Source: Sinobacterium norvegicum
Lineage (GTDB): Bacteria > Pseudomonadota > Gammaproteobacteria > Pseudomonadales > Sinobacteriaceae
Length of the DNA stretch: 64,000 nucleotides
Reading direction: 5' to 3'
Assembly (NCBI RefSeq): GCF_923077115.1
Contig: NZ_CAKLPX010000001.1
Location: 1,054,001 to 1,118,000 of the forward strand
In this document: positions 9,151 through 18,825 of the stretch, in pieces
How the letters are laid out: every line of letters begins with the position of its first letter
Position numbering within the stretch: position 1 is the first letter of the stretch
The notes under the pieces: model-generated
What the model was told of the DNA's origin: nothing
The model's input: only the letters and a program-made list of their open reading frames with translations
Database searches by the model: none
Made by a program: the position numbers and the translations under genes

Positions 9151-9585
9151 ATGAATAATTATTTATTGATTTTCGGTATTCTCATAGCCAGCGCAAGTGC
9201 CGTTGCAGAACGCAATTTCTCCAGCGCCTTCAGTCACTGCAAGAGCATCGAAGAGAGCAGTAACCGGCTCGACTGCTACGACCAATTAACACTGGTATCT
9301 GAGCAGAAAATCATCAGCGGTTACCAACAGCAGGTATTTGGCAAAGAGAATTGGCAGGACGAGGGGGCAAAAAGCATGACCGCCACGATTATCAAGGTGA
9401 GCAAATCTGCCTATGGTAAAACAGTGGTTGAACTTTCTAACCAGCAGCGTTGGCAGCAGGCCAATGGCAAAACATTTAAATTAAAAGTAGGCGATAGCAT
9501 CACGATAGAAAAAGGCGTGTTCAATGCTTTTTTTCTCGCCAAAAACGGCGGCTCAAAAACAGTCAAATTCGTCAGATTAGATTAA
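9151..9585 (+). CDS. Small secreted protein with C-x(n)-RLDCYD motif
   Basis: A 144-residue protein with a signal peptide (MNNYLLIFGILIASASAVA). The motif HCKSIEESSNRLDCYDQL contains two cysteines likely to form a disulfide. The same C...RLxCYD signature occurs in many small gammaproteobacterial periplasmic proteins and in the type VI accessory protein TagO/VasI. A C-terminal beta-rich part (ATIIKVSKSAYGKTVVELS ... VGDSITIEKGVFNAFFLAKNG) resembles conserved hypothetical domains of unknown role. It lies between a TonB receptor terminator and a convergent TonB receptor, with only ten bases separating it from the latter's end. Function unknown; secretion is the firm prediction. Confidence 0.75.
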   Translation: MNNYLLIFGILIASASAVAERNFSSAFSHCKSIEESSNRLDCYDQLTLVSEQKIISGYQQQVFGKENWQDEGAKSMTATIIKVSKSAYGKTVVELSNQQRWQQANGKTFKLKVGDSITIEKGVFNAFFLAKNGGSKTVKFVRLD

Positions 9586-9595
9586 GTGATTCTCA

Positions 9596-12574
9596 TTAAA
9601 ATTTTTGCGTGACTTTGAAATAATAATAACGTCCAATCAAGTCATGGGTACGCGCATCAATATTATCATTAAAGGCCGTGGCAATGAGCGGTGGCTTTTC
9701 ATCAAGAATATTATCGATACCGGCATCAAGATACAAACCCGACAAAAAATCTATTTGATAACCGAGCTGTACATCCTGTGTTAGCCAGGAGGAGATCGTC
9801 CGGCTCTCACCGGTAGACGCAATTTCCTCGGTCATTGAATCGATATATTGTAGAGAGTACCCCAGCCGCCAGGGCTTGCGGTTCAATTCAACACCGGCTG
9901 TCCCCTTCCACTCCGGCAAAGCACCTAGACCGTCAGAGGCGTCATCAACAAAGCTACCGGCAATATCTTCGGTATCATTACCGACATAAACCTCTCGGCT
10001 ATAACTGTCTATAAAAGCAGCCATCACATTGGTGGTTAACCGCCAGCGATTATCGAATTCAATACTGTATCGGCCAGAAAAATCGAAGCCCGATAAGTCT
10101 CGGCTGCCAATATTAATATTCTTCGCAATCACTCGTTCGATATCGCCATTCTCATCACGCTCAACCAAATCATTATAATCGCCACTATAGGCGTTAGCGT
10201 TAACAATATACTGCGCGTTAGCATCGACCACGTTCTGCTGTTTAATTCGGTAGTAGTCTAACGACATTTGTAAGCCAGGGAAGTAATCCGGCGTAAAAAC
10301 AATACCAAAGGTATTGCTCACCGAGGTTTCTGGCTGTAGGTCCTGGTTGCCCACAAAAACGGTCGAGAACTGATTGCGGCTGCCATCGCTGAGTTGGTCA
10401 CAGCCGGTCAACACACCGACATTAGCAGGGTTGGCGCAGGGGTCATCTAACTGAGAGTAACTCTGACCTGCCACCTTGTTCAACTCAACCAACGAGGGCG
10501 CTCTGAAGCCTTCCGAGTAGGTAGAGCGAATTAACCACGACGGTGTTAATCGCAGCATTGCGCCAATTTTTGGCGTGGTAGTGCTACCCACATCACTGTA
10601 GCTTGAATGCCTGACCGCCAGCTCGATAGAAAAGCTATCGATACCCCATTGGTTTTTTAACAGTGGGATGTGTGACTCGGCAAAATATTCTGTTACATCG
10701 CGCTCAGCGGAAACGCCGACAAAGTTGGTACCACCGATGATTAAGCCGTTACTCGATAAGTTATCCGGCGTTTTATGGTTGCCCTCCATTCGATACTCGG
10801 CACCGAGAGCCACATCCAGCGTACCCGCGGGCAACGTCAGCGGGCTGCCGGTCAGAGTAAAGGCGGTGTTGTATAGCTCCGAATAACCGTCGATGGCACT
10901 GGTGGCGACGATATAATCCGTCTGCGCCGACGATAGCCCGCCCGGCGCCGCAAACGGATTAAGGGCGACACAGGGATAGACGCAGTCGCTGCCCAGGGAT
11001 TGCTGCAGTCGTCTCGTATTGATCACATTGGTTTCTTCGGTCTGAGCATCGCTGCGGCTCCAACCAAAATAGCCATCCCACTGCCAGCGATTATAAAACC
11101 CTTTTGCCCCCATCGAGAAACGCTTGGCTGTGCTCTCATCGGTACGCTGGCGCGGGCCAAGCTCGACGAAACGACGGCGAAAATCTGTCACCTCGACGCC
11201 GAAGGGGTTGAAGGGGTTATCTGCCGCCACCACCAGAGGCAAGGCCTCAAATTTACTGAACACCGGCGTGGCTGCCAAGTACTGCTGATTGATCGTGCTG
11301 TCGTAGCTGGCACTGCCATAGACCGTCACATCGTCGCTGATATCAAAACTCATATAACTATAAACACTGTCGTGCTCACGGGGCACATAGGCCGTTGTCT
11401 GCTGCCGATAGTTATAATAATCCTCGTCATTCGCCGGCCGGTATTGGCTGGCCGAGCTGCCATCGGGGTAATTACCGGCGCTGTTTCTGGCCAGCGCCAG
11501 CACCTCATCGTTTACCTTTATCCGCGCCGCAGGTGTTGCCGACGAGCGAAAGTCATCGCCACCCCAGGCTCGACCATCGGCCGAGCGCGAGACACTGCGG
11601 TCACGACTCATAATATCGTCTTGATTCAGATAGGAGGCCGAGACCACGACGGCGCCCCGGTCAAACTCCTTACCCCAGAGTAGTTCAGTGGTCAGCGTCT
11701 GAAGATCGCCCTGCTCGGCCTGACCATAGTATTGTGAGGCCTGAAAACCATCGTAACTTTGACGAGTAATAATATTGACCACACCGGCAATCGCATCGGC
11801 ACCGTACACCGCCGAGGCACCATCTTTAAGCACCTCAATGCGCTCAACCGATATCTCAGAGATCGTATTGAGATCGACGGTATCGCCCTCAATACCGTTA
11901 TTAGCCACACGTCGACCGTTAATCAGTACCAGCGTATTGTTAGCCGGTAAGCCCCGCAGCGTCACTGAGGCGGTGCCATCACCACCGTTAGTGACAGCAG
12001 TGTTTGTTGGCTTACCCACCACGGCGGGGAGAAATTTTAACTTCTCACTGACCGAGGGGCTGCCTTTTAAATGCAGCGATGAACTCTCCAACACATCGAC
12101 GGGGTTCGAGCCGGTAAAATCAGAACGTCGCAGCCGCGAGCCGGTCATCTGCTTACCATAAACCAACAAATGCTCAACGTTGGAGGTGGGGTCAATATTG
12201 AATTCTTCGTGGCTGATACTCACTGTCTCTTCAGCGCTTTCAACAATCACAATAAAACTGTTATCAACCAGCTCATAGCGCAGCGCCTTGTCATCATGGG
12301 CATTGCTCTGCTGTAACAACAGGGTCAACGCCTGCGCTACGGTATAGCGACCGACGATTGGCGAGCAACTGCGTGAACGGGTAAGGTCCGAGGAGAAAAC
12401 AATGGGGTAGTTGGCCTGTTTTCCCAGGGTGATCAACGCCCTATCGAGCTGGGAAGTCTCAATATCAAAGTTAACATAACGTGTTTCAGCAACGGCCAGC
12501 GAGCCCCATGCCAGCAGCAGGGATAGCAGAGCAGCGCAAACCGTCTTTCGGACGCGAATTTCCAACAAAGCCAA
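9596..12574 (-). CDS. STN-domain TonB-dependent receptor (FecA-like transducer)
   Basis: A 992-residue outer membrane receptor with an N-terminal signalling domain. After a signal peptide (ending LAVAETRYV) comes an STN domain (about residues 33-110; NFDIETSQLDRALITLG, VAQALTLLLQQSN). The plug follows (SVTLRGLPANNTLVLING, VERIEVLKDGASAVYGADAIAGVVNIITRQ), and the barrel ends YYFKVTQKF. STN domains contact a FecR-type anti-sigma factor, and fecR and fecI homologues lie directly upstream on the same strand, so this is the outer membrane end of a cell-surface signalling system. The frame opens with TTG (12574) without a strong ribosome site, so the exact start is uncertain. The ligand is unknown. 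Confidence 0.92.
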   Translation of the reverse strand: MALLEIRVRKTVCAALLSLLLAWGSLAVAETRYVNFDIETSQLDRALITLGKQANYPIVFSSDLTRSRSCSPIVGRYTVAQALTLLLQQSNAHDDKALRYELVDNSFIVIVESAEETVSISHEEFNIDPTSNVEHLLVYGKQMTGSRLRRSDFTGSNPVDVLESSSLHLKGSPSVSEKLKFLPAVVGKPTNTAVTNGGDGTASVTLRGLPANNTLVLINGRRVANNGIEGDTVDLNTISEISVERIEVLKDGASAVYGADAIAGVVNIITRQSYDGFQASQYYGQAEQGDLQTLTTELLWGKEFDRGAVVVSASYLNQDDIMSRDRSVSRSADGRAWGGDDFRSSATPAARIKVNDEVLALARNSAGNYPDGSSASQYRPANDEDYYNYRQQTTAYVPREHDSVYSYMSFDISDDVTVYGSASYDSTINQQYLAATPVFSKFEALPLVVAADNPFNPFGVEVTDFRRRFVELGPRQRTDESTAKRFSMGAKGFYNRWQWDGYFGWSRSDAQTEETNVINTRRLQQSLGSDCVYPCVALNPFAAPGGLSSAQTDYIVATSAIDGYSELYNTAFTLTGSPLTLPAGTLDVALGAEYRMEGNHKTPDNLSSNGLIIGGTNFVGVSAERDVTEYFAESHIPLLKNQWGIDSFSIELAVRHSSYSDVGSTTTPKIGAMLRLTPSWLIRSTYSEGFRAPSLVELNKVAGQSYSQLDDPCANPANVGVLTGCDQLSDGSRNQFSTVFVGNQDLQPETSVSNTFGIVFTPDYFPGLQMSLDYYRIKQQNVVDANAQYIVNANAYSGDYNDLVERDENGDIERVIAKNINIGSRDLSGFDFSGRYSIEFDNRWRLTTNVMAAFIDSYSREVYVGNDTEDIAGSFVDDASDGLGALPEWKGTAGVELNRKPWRLGYSLQYIDSMTEEIASTGESRTISSWLTQDVQLGYQIDFLSGLYLDAGIDNILDEKPPLIATAFNDNIDARTHDLIGRYYYFKVTQKF

Positions 12575-12741
12575 TACAACTGGGCAGAGCCCAACTGACT
12601 TACCTCTCTGATTTATTTTTTCTGATATAGAGAGTGTAACGGAGGAACGATAGGGGCTGCAAACTGGATAATTTTATTATATAAAATAGATAGTTAAACA
12701 GGGGCCGCCGGGGCCCAATGTTAACATTGACAACAAAGCAG

Positions 12742-13734
12742 TTATTGAGCCAGTAAAACCGTCGCCCCATCACTGCGTTGGCGCACCTCCAAGTTGAAGC
12801 TGCGCTCTAGTGCGGCCACGACTAATTGGGGGTCAGCGGTGTTGAATAAACCCGAGACCCGACGCTGCTTCAACGCCTGGTCACCGATGATAATGTCATG
12901 ATCGCTGTAGCGGTTAAGCTCGCGGATCGCCTGTTCAAACGGCGTATTATCGAAACTCAGCTCACCACTACGCCAGCTAAGGCGCAGCGCCTCTATCGCC
13001 TGCGGCTGACTGACGCCGGTGAGTGCATCGGCGCTGACCTGCTGGTCGACAACCACTTGCTGACGGCTGACTCGATCGGAGTTTTGCAGCTGTCGACGTA
13101 CCTCAACCACCCCCTCGGTCACCGAAACCTGACCGACACCGGCACTGCAGTTGACATTGAACTCGGTGCCCAGAGCCTCTGCCTCGGTGTTACAGGAGGT
13201 CACGATAAAAGGGCGTGACTTATCCTTGGCGACGACAAAATAGCCTTCACCCTGTAACAACTTAACGCTGCGCTTGCTATCGCTTAATAACACTTCTGCA
13301 CGACTGTTGGTATTGAGTTGCAGTTGCGAACCATCGGCCAAGTCGACGGTTTTATGTTCACCGACGCCAGTACTGTACAGTGTTGCCTCCGGGGCTGGAT
13401 TGAGCTGCAGTGCCACCAAGCCAACAGCGGCAAAAAGTGAGGCGGCCGTCGCGTAAACCCACGTTTTGGAACGCGGTTTAAAAGCCACAACATTGGCATT
13501 ATTGACTGCGGGTGAGGCGGCATTAACCGACGGTAATTGCTTAACCAATAAGCCGAGGCTGCGCCACATTTCACTGGTTTGCTCAAAGGCCACGCCGTGC
13601 GCACTACTCTCACTCAGCCACAGGGCAAAACCCTGTACGTCTTGCTCGCTAATATTGTCCGACTGAAATCGCGCAAGCCACTGTTCTGCTTGCGCCAACA
13701 TAATTTCTGTCACTGTCTTTACATCTTCCGACAT
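12742..13734 (-). CDS. FecR-family anti-sigma factor/signal transducer
   Basis: A 330-residue inner membrane regulator. The N-terminal cytoplasmic part (DUF4880-like; AEQWLARFQSDNISEQDVQGF) is followed by one transmembrane helix (about 91-110). A periplasmic FecR domain comes next (GEHKTVDLADGSQLQLNTNS, LQGEGYFVVAKDKSRPF, ALGTEFNV), then a C-terminal STN-binding part (LSFDNTPFEQAIRELNRYS). It would relay occupancy of the STN receptor encoded downstream (167 bases away) to the ECF sigma factor encoded upstream. A GAGAG ribosome site precedes the ATG. Confidence 0.93.
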   Translation of the reverse strand: MSEDVKTVTEIMLAQAEQWLARFQSDNISEQDVQGFALWLSESSAHGVAFEQTSEMWRSLGLLVKQLPSVNAASPAVNNANVVAFKPRSKTWVYATAASLFAAVGLVALQLNPAPEATLYSTGVGEHKTVDLADGSQLQLNTNSRAEVLLSDSKRSVKLLQGEGYFVVAKDKSRPFIVTSCNTEAEALGTEFNVNCSAGVGQVSVTEGVVEVRRQLQNSDRVSRQQVVVDQQVSADALTGVSQPQAIEALRLSWRSGELSFDNTPFEQAIRELNRYSDHDIIIGDQALKQRRVSGLFNTADPQLVVAALERSFNLEVRQRSDGATVLLAQ

Positions 13735-13839
13735 GATATCTCTCTTGCATGCGGCATCGCCCTTAATATTGTTATAACGAACGAGACCACAAAATCCTCA
13801 ATGACAAAATTATACTTGTGACATAAATATTCAGCAATG

Positions 13840-14334
13840 TTATTTCATCGCCTCTCGGCAGTGTTTTAAAGCCTGAATAATAAATTTTTCTACGCTGCTG
13901 ACCGAGACACCCATTTCCTGTGCTATCTGGCTGTAGCTCAGACCAGACTGGCGGTGCAGCAACAGCGCTTGTTTGGGTTTTTGAGGCATATCACTCAGGG
14001 CCTGGTTTAATACCTCAAGCTGTTGTTTTGCCTCGATCGACTGCTCTGCTGACTGTACCGATCGTTCATCTTCACCCTCTTTTTCAAGAAAGCGCTCGTG
14101 TACCTGACGTCGACGTATTTGGTCGATGGCTAAGTTACCCGCCATGCGATACATAAACGCCTTGGCATCGCCGAGGGCCTCTTGCTGCTCCATTTTGTAT
14201 AATTTCAGATAGGTTTCCTGCGCCAGCTCAGCCGCCTCATCGGGGTTGTTGAGCTTGCGGGTGAGAAAGCGTTCAAGCGCCGAACCATGCTGGTGGATCA
14301 GTTTTTCGAGCCATTGGAATGTGGGTTTGGTCAT
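13840..14334 (-). CDS. FecI-type ECF RNA polymerase sigma factor
   Basis: A 164-residue sigma-70 family ECF factor. Region 2 spans about residues 12-80 (AAELAQETYLKLYKM, AFMYRMAGNLAIDQIRRRQ), and region 4 carries the helix-turn-helix LSYSQIAQEMGVSVSSVEKFI followed by IQALKHCREAM, typical of the FecI subgroup. The ATG at 14334 is preferred because the 26 in-frame residues upstream (Cys- and Tyr-rich) are unlike any sigma factor N-terminus and the length then fits the family. It is the first gene of the sigma/FecR/receptor set, all on the minus strand. Confidence 0.92.
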   Translation of the reverse strand: MTKPTFQWLEKLIHQHGSALERFLTRKLNNPDEAAELAQETYLKLYKMEQQEALGDAKAFMYRMAGNLAIDQIRRRQVHERFLEKEGEDERSVQSAEQSIEAKQQLEVLNQALSDMPQKPKQALLLHRQSGLSYSQIAQEMGVSVSSVEKFIIQALKHCREAMK

Positions 14335-14463
14335 GGTGCGTATTGTTTGCCTTATAACGACTGCATCAACGTACAGTCGCATTATTTTAAGGCAATAATA
14401 ACCGCATCGCAATCAAAGCGTGGGGCTGAATATGTGGCGATCACAAGCCCCTGGTCAAACCCT

Positions 14464-15423
14464 CTAATCAATAATGTGACAGGCAATCTGCCGCTCACCG
14501 ACAGCCTTCAATAGCGGTGTTTGATGATGACAGAGATCAATCACATGGGGGCAGCGTTTGGCAAACCGACACCCGGGCTTAACATTGATTGGTGAGGACA
14601 CCTCACCCACTATCGGCTGATGTTGCTGCTCACGCTCACGCTGCGGATCGGCGGTGGGATTGGATGACACCAACAGCTGGGTATAGGGGTGTTGTGGATT
14701 AAAAAATACCTCGTTGGCATCGCCCTGCTCGACTACTGCGCCCATATACATCACCACGATACGATCGGATATATAGCGAACCATCGATAAATCATGGGCG
14801 ATAAACAACATCGTCAAACCCATCGATTCTTTCAACTCGCCCAACAGGTTAATCACCTGTGCCTGCACCGATACATCGAGGGCCGAGATCGGCTCATCGC
14901 AAACCACAAACTTCGGTTCGACAATCAACGCTCGCGCAATGCCAACGCGTTGTCGTTGACCACCGGAAAACTCATGGGGATATCGCGACATATGATCGGG
15001 GTTGAGGCCGACCTTTACCAGCCAATCAGCCACCAGCTGACGGTCATCGGCCAGGTTTCTTTTCGCGCCCTGAAACAGCAGCGGCTCACGAATGATATCA
15101 AACACCGTCATCCGCGGGTTCAGCGATGAGTATGGGTCTTGAAAAATCATCTGAATCTGCTTAGAGAAGCGCTTAAAGTCAGCGCCGCTATAGCGTTGAG
15201 GTAAGGCCTGCTGCTGGTATTCAATAGCGCCAGCGGTCTTATCAACCAAGCCGACCAAGGTGTTACCCAGGGTTGATTTACCCGAGCCACTCTCCCCCAC
15301 CAAGCCGACCACCTCACCCTGATCGATGGTCAGATTGATACCGTCGACGGCATGGACATGGCGACCCGCACCAATATTAAAATAGGTTTTTAGCGCTTTA
15401 ATAGTGATTAATGGCTTATCCAT
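14464..15423 (-). CDS. oppF: Peptide ABC transporter ATP-binding protein, OppF/DppF type
   Basis: A 319-residue ABC ATPase: Walker [15 protein letters not shown]-loop FQDPYSSLNPRMT, signature FSGGQRQRVGIARAL, Walker B FVVCDEPISALDV and H-loop IAHDL. The C-terminal oligopeptide/nickel-specific extension contains a cysteine cluster (GCRFAKRCPHVIDLC) that in this family can hold an FeS cluster. It is the last gene of a five-gene operon (A-B-C-D-F order, minus strand), one base after oppD. It powers import of peptides through the OppBC pore. Confidence 0.93.
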   Translation of the reverse strand: MDKPLITIKALKTYFNIGAGRHVHAVDGINLTIDQGEVVGLVGESGSGKSTLGNTLVGLVDKTAGAIEYQQQALPQRYSGADFKRFSKQIQMIFQDPYSSLNPRMTVFDIIREPLLFQGAKRNLADDRQLVADWLVKVGLNPDHMSRYPHEFSGGQRQRVGIARALIVEPKFVVCDEPISALDVSVQAQVINLLGELKESMGLTMLFIAHDLSMVRYISDRIVVMYMGAVVEQGDANEVFFNPQHPYTQLLVSSNPTADPQREREQQHQPIVGEVSSPINVKPGCRFAKRCPHVIDLCHHQTPLLKAVGERQIACHIID

Positions 15424-15424
15424 G

Positions 15425-16468
15425 CTACACCTCTACCGCGGCGTTAGCCTGGCTGTATGTATTGGTCGGTGCGTCGGGGTGATGCAGCCAACAAAGACTT
15501 TGATGACTCGGTGTCAGCTCGAATAATGGTGGCGGCTCTCTGCGACACAGTGTCATTGCCTCGGGGCAGCGGGCGCAATAGCCACACCCCTTAGGCGGGC
15601 GAAACATGTCTGGTGGCGAGCCTTCGATGGCGATCAACGGCTCATCTTCCTGCTGGCTCATCGCCGGCATCGAGCGCTGCAAACCGACGGTATAGGGGTG
15701 GGCCGGATGGTAGAAAATTTCATCGACAGTGCCCGACTCGACAATTTGACCGGCATACATCACCGCCACATCATCGGCCATACGAGCGACAACACCAAGA
15801 TCATGGGTAATCAATACAATGGCCATGCCTTCATCGCGTTGAATTTCTCGCATCAGCTCTAACACTTGGTTTTGAATTGTCACATCAAGAGCTGTCGTCG
15901 GCTCATCGGCAATCAACAATTGCGGCTTACAGGCCAGGCTGATCGCAATCATTACTCGCTGCAACATACCGCCAGAAAATTCGAACGGGTATTGATTGGC
16001 ACGCTGTTTTGCCTCGGGTATATGAGTGCGCTCCAATAACCTAACCGCCTCGATTCTGGCGGCCTGCCAGCTCATTCCACGGTGAACCACTAGGCTTTCA
16101 GCAATTTGATCGCCGACCTTCATCGTCGGGTTTAAGCTGGTCATTGGGTCTTGAAATATCATCGCCATCTTATTACCGCGCAGCTTATTCAAGCTGTCGG
16201 TATCGAGGCCAATTATCTCCTGCCCCAGCAGTTTCGCCGAGCCCTGCACAATTTTACCCGGCGGCGTCGGGATCAAGCCCATTAACGCCTGCACTGTCAC
16301 CGACTTACCGCTGCCAGACTCGCCGACCACGGCCAATGTCTTGCCCGCCTCTACCTGATAGCTAACACCGCGAACAGCGTGAACAGTGCCGCCATAAGTG
16401 GCAAAATCGACGTGTAAATCATCGACGACTAAAACCGGTTGTTGCTGATTAGTTACTGATTCCGACAT
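15425..16468 (-). CDS. oppD: Peptide ABC transporter ATP-binding protein, OppD/DppD type
   Basis: A 347-residue ABC ATPase with Walker [17 protein letters not shown]-loop [13 protein letters not shown], signature [15 protein letters not shown], Walker [14 protein letters not shown] and H-loop ITHDLGVVA. The C-terminal oligopeptide extension has [15 protein letters not shown]. It pairs with OppF as the second ATPase of the peptide importer. Its start shares one base with the oppC end and it is separated by one base from oppF. Confidence 0.93.
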   Translation of the reverse strand: MSESVTNQQQPVLVVDDLHVDFATYGGTVHAVRGVSYQVEAGKTLAVVGESGSGKSVTVQALMGLIPTPPGKIVQGSAKLLGQEIIGLDTDSLNKLRGNKMAMIFQDPMTSLNPTMKVGDQIAESLVVHRGMSWQAARIEAVRLLERTHIPEAKQRANQYPFEFSGGMLQRVMIAISLACKPQLLIADEPTTALDVTIQNQVLELMREIQRDEGMAIVLITHDLGVVARMADDVAVMYAGQIVESGTVDEIFYHPAHPYTVGLQRSMPAMSQQEDEPLIAIEGSPPDMFRPPKGCGYCARCPEAMTLCRREPPPLFELTPSHQSLCWLHHPDAPTNTYSQANAAVEV

Positions 16469-17889
16469 TACGATTGCCCTCGCATCTTCACATCCAAGGC
16501 ATCGCGCAAACCGTCACCTAATAAATTAAATGCCATGACTGTGGCACTGATAAACAGCGCCGGAAACAATAGCTCGTGTGGGTGGGTCAGCATTGTTCTC
16601 AAGCCGTCATTACACATCGAACCCCATGAGGGTGTTGGTGGCGCAACACCCATGCCGATAAACGATAAGAACGCCTCGGTAAAGATTGCCGAGGGTATGG
16701 CAAAAGTCAGTGAGACCAACAACACCCCCATTACGTTAGGCAGCATATGCTTCATAATAAGATAACTTGGGCTGGCACCCATCAGCATTGCGGCATGGAT
16801 ATAAGGCTCCTCTCGAATCTGCAACACCTGGCCTCTAACCAACCGTGCCGTGCTTGGCCAACTGAGCAGAACCAGTGCCACCAGCATTGGCATAATGCCA
16901 CTTTCACCCGGCCCAATACCAAACACAACCTTGAACAAAATCATAAATAATAAAAACGGTAAGGCGATGACGAAGTCGACAAAGCGCATCATTACCTCGT
17001 CGGTTTTGCCACCGACGTAACCCGATATCCCACCGTACAACAGACCAAAACCGACAAACAACAGCGGCGCTACAATCCCGATAAATAAAGAAGTGCGTGC
17101 CCCTTCCATCAAGCGAGCAAGCATATCGCGACCCAGGTAATCCGTACCCATGGGGTGACTTTTCAGCGTCACTTGACTGCCCAGTAACGCCGTCGCCTGC
17201 CCCTCACTGATCAAGCCCTGACGCAGTGCGTCGACCTGTTTAATCGCCTGTTCTACGTCGACGATTAGCTGCTGATATTGCTCTGACTCGACACCGTCAA
17301 ACAGTGCCACGACGCTGTAGTAATAACGAATAGACTCCAGCTGCAAGCCATCGCGAAAACTCACCTGTTCGGCACCGGTATCCGCCAGCGGGACACCCAA
17401 ATCGTGGCGACCATGGGGGGGATATTCATGACGATAAATAGTATAACCACTGGCGTTTGCCACCCCTTGCCAGGCAAGGTCGACCGCCTCGGTATTGGCA
17501 GCGGTCAATAAGCGAACCTCAGCCGTCGCCTCACTGCCAGCAACCAGACCAGCCAGTTGCTGCGGGCTTAAAATCACTCTCGGCACGGGGTTGTCATCGG
17601 CAATTAACACCGCCGTCGCAGCGAAGCTGGGGCCACGGGAGATCTGCATCAAATCCTGACTGTTTGAATCGACCCGCCAAATCAGCGGTCCAGCCAGGGT
17701 GAAAAATAGTAAAAAGATAACAATCCACAGCGAGACAATAGCGCTACGATTTTGCTTTAACCGCTGCCAAGCATCCTGCCAATAGGACAGCGAGGGGCGC
17801 ACAATTTCTTCTGCTTGCTGTTGTTTTTTTAGTGGCTCGAAGGCCGCCGGATCGAACACCGGCAGTGTCGATTGATTAACCGTGCTCAT
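16468..17889 (-). CDS. oppC: Peptide ABC transporter permease OppC with large periplasmic insertion
   Basis: At 473 residues this permease is about 170 longer than usual OppC/DppC (about 300). TM1 is at about 50-71. The expected continuation SHPMGTDYLGRDMLARLMEGARTSL, normally soon after TM1, begins only at residue 244. Between them (about 85-243) is an inserted domain with a fibronectin III-like pattern (VDLAWQGVANASGYTIYR ... RYYYSVVALFDG) followed by a helical linker. The remaining membrane domain is standard, including the EAA-type loop (MLMGASPSYLIMKHMLPN). It overlaps oppB by four bases. The insert must face the periplasm, where the binding protein docks. Confidence 0.9.
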   Translation of the reverse strand: MSTVNQSTLPVFDPAAFEPLKKQQQAEEIVRPSLSYWQDAWQRLKQNRSAIVSLWIVIFLLFFTLAGPLIWRVDSNSQDLMQISRGPSFAATAVLIADDNPVPRVILSPQQLAGLVAGSEATAEVRLLTAANTEAVDLAWQGVANASGYTIYRHEYPPHGRHDLGVPLADTGAEQVSFRDGLQLESIRYYYSVVALFDGVESEQYQQLIVDVEQAIKQVDALRQGLISEGQATALLGSQVTLKSHPMGTDYLGRDMLARLMEGARTSLFIGIVAPLLFVGFGLLYGGISGYVGGKTDEVMMRFVDFVIALPFLLFMILFKVVFGIGPGESGIMPMLVALVLLSWPSTARLVRGQVLQIREEPYIHAAMLMGASPSYLIMKHMLPNVMGVLLVSLTFAIPSAIFTEAFLSFIGMGVAPPTPSWGSMCNDGLRTMLTHPHELLFPALFISATVMAFNLLGDGLRDALDVKMRGQS

Positions 17890-18821
17890 GATTTAGCCAC
17901 CTGAATGCGGGGGTCGATAAAGCCATAGAGAATATCGACGATGATGACCATCAATACCAAGAAAGCGCCATAAAAAACCGTTGTGCCCATAATGACGGTA
18001 TAATCGAGCTGCTGCACCGCCTGTACAAAATAACGACCCAAGCCCGGTATCGCAAACACCAGTTCGACGACGAAGCCGCCGGTGGTAATAGCGGCGATGG
18101 CAGGGCCCAATACGGTGATGACCGGTAAAATAGCGTTGCGTAATTGATGGCTGAAGAAGATGCGAGTCGTCGATAAGCCCTTGGCTCTGGCGGTGCGAAT
18201 ATAATCGGCACCGGTAACCTCTAACATCGATGAACGCATCAAACGTGTCAAATAGGCCATGGTGCCTAATCCCAGTACTAATGCCGGTACTAACATATGG
18301 CTGATGCTGCCCCAACCCGCTATCGGTAAACGGCTACCAAACAGCTGATTAACTCCCATAATACCTAGCTGCCCGAGAGCGGCAAAGACAAAACTGGGCA
18401 CCGAAACACAGAGCACAACCGCAAACATGATGAGATAATCCGGCCATTTATTACGATAAATCGCCGTGATAGTACCAAAGGCAACACCACCGGCAGCCGC
18501 AATCAACACCGCCAAAACACCGAGCATGGCCGACACCGGGAAATGCTCACGGATTATATCGTTCACCTTGCGGTTTTCCTGAGTATAGGAAATACCAAAA
18601 TCTCCCTGCACCATGTTTTTTAAAAAAATCACATACTGCTCTGTCAGCGGCTTATCCAAGCCATAGCGCGCCTCAAGGTTTTTACGAATTTCTGGGTTGT
18701 TGGCCTTGTCGCTTAACAACGGGTCACCCGGTACCGCATGCATCCCCCAGAAGGTGGCCGTGGCGATAAACCAAATTGTGACCAGACCTGAGAACAAGCG
18801 CTTTAATGTATAGGTAAACAT
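17886..18821 (-). CDS. oppB: Peptide ABC transporter permease OppB/DppB type
   Basis: A 311-residue permease of normal length. It begins MFTYTLKRLFSGLVTIWFI with the conserved HAVPGDPL shortly after TM1, then YGLDKPLTEQY and GDFGISYTQ. The BPD_transp_1 domain contains the EAA-like loop (YIRTARAKGLSTTRIFFSHQLRNAILPV). It forms the inner membrane channel with OppC. It starts four bases after the binding-protein gene and overlaps oppC by four bases. Confidence 0.94.
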   Translation of the reverse strand: MFTYTLKRLFSGLVTIWFIATATFWGMHAVPGDPLLSDKANNPEIRKNLEARYGLDKPLTEQYVIFLKNMVQGDFGISYTQENRKVNDIIREHFPVSAMLGVLAVLIAAAGGVAFGTITAIYRNKWPDYLIMFAVVLCVSVPSFVFAALGQLGIMGVNQLFGSRLPIAGWGSISHMLVPALVLGLGTMAYLTRLMRSSMLEVTGADYIRTARAKGLSTTRIFFSHQLRNAILPVITVLGPAIAAITTGGFVVELVFAIPGLGRYFVQAVQQLDYTVIMGTTVFYGAFLVLMVIIVDILYGFIDPRIQVAKS

Positions 18822-18825
18822 AAGT

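Noticed and set aside
11000..11683. 227-codon plus-strand frame inside the STN receptor gene
   Set aside because: It is antisense to the receptor, which has complete STN, plug and barrel features.
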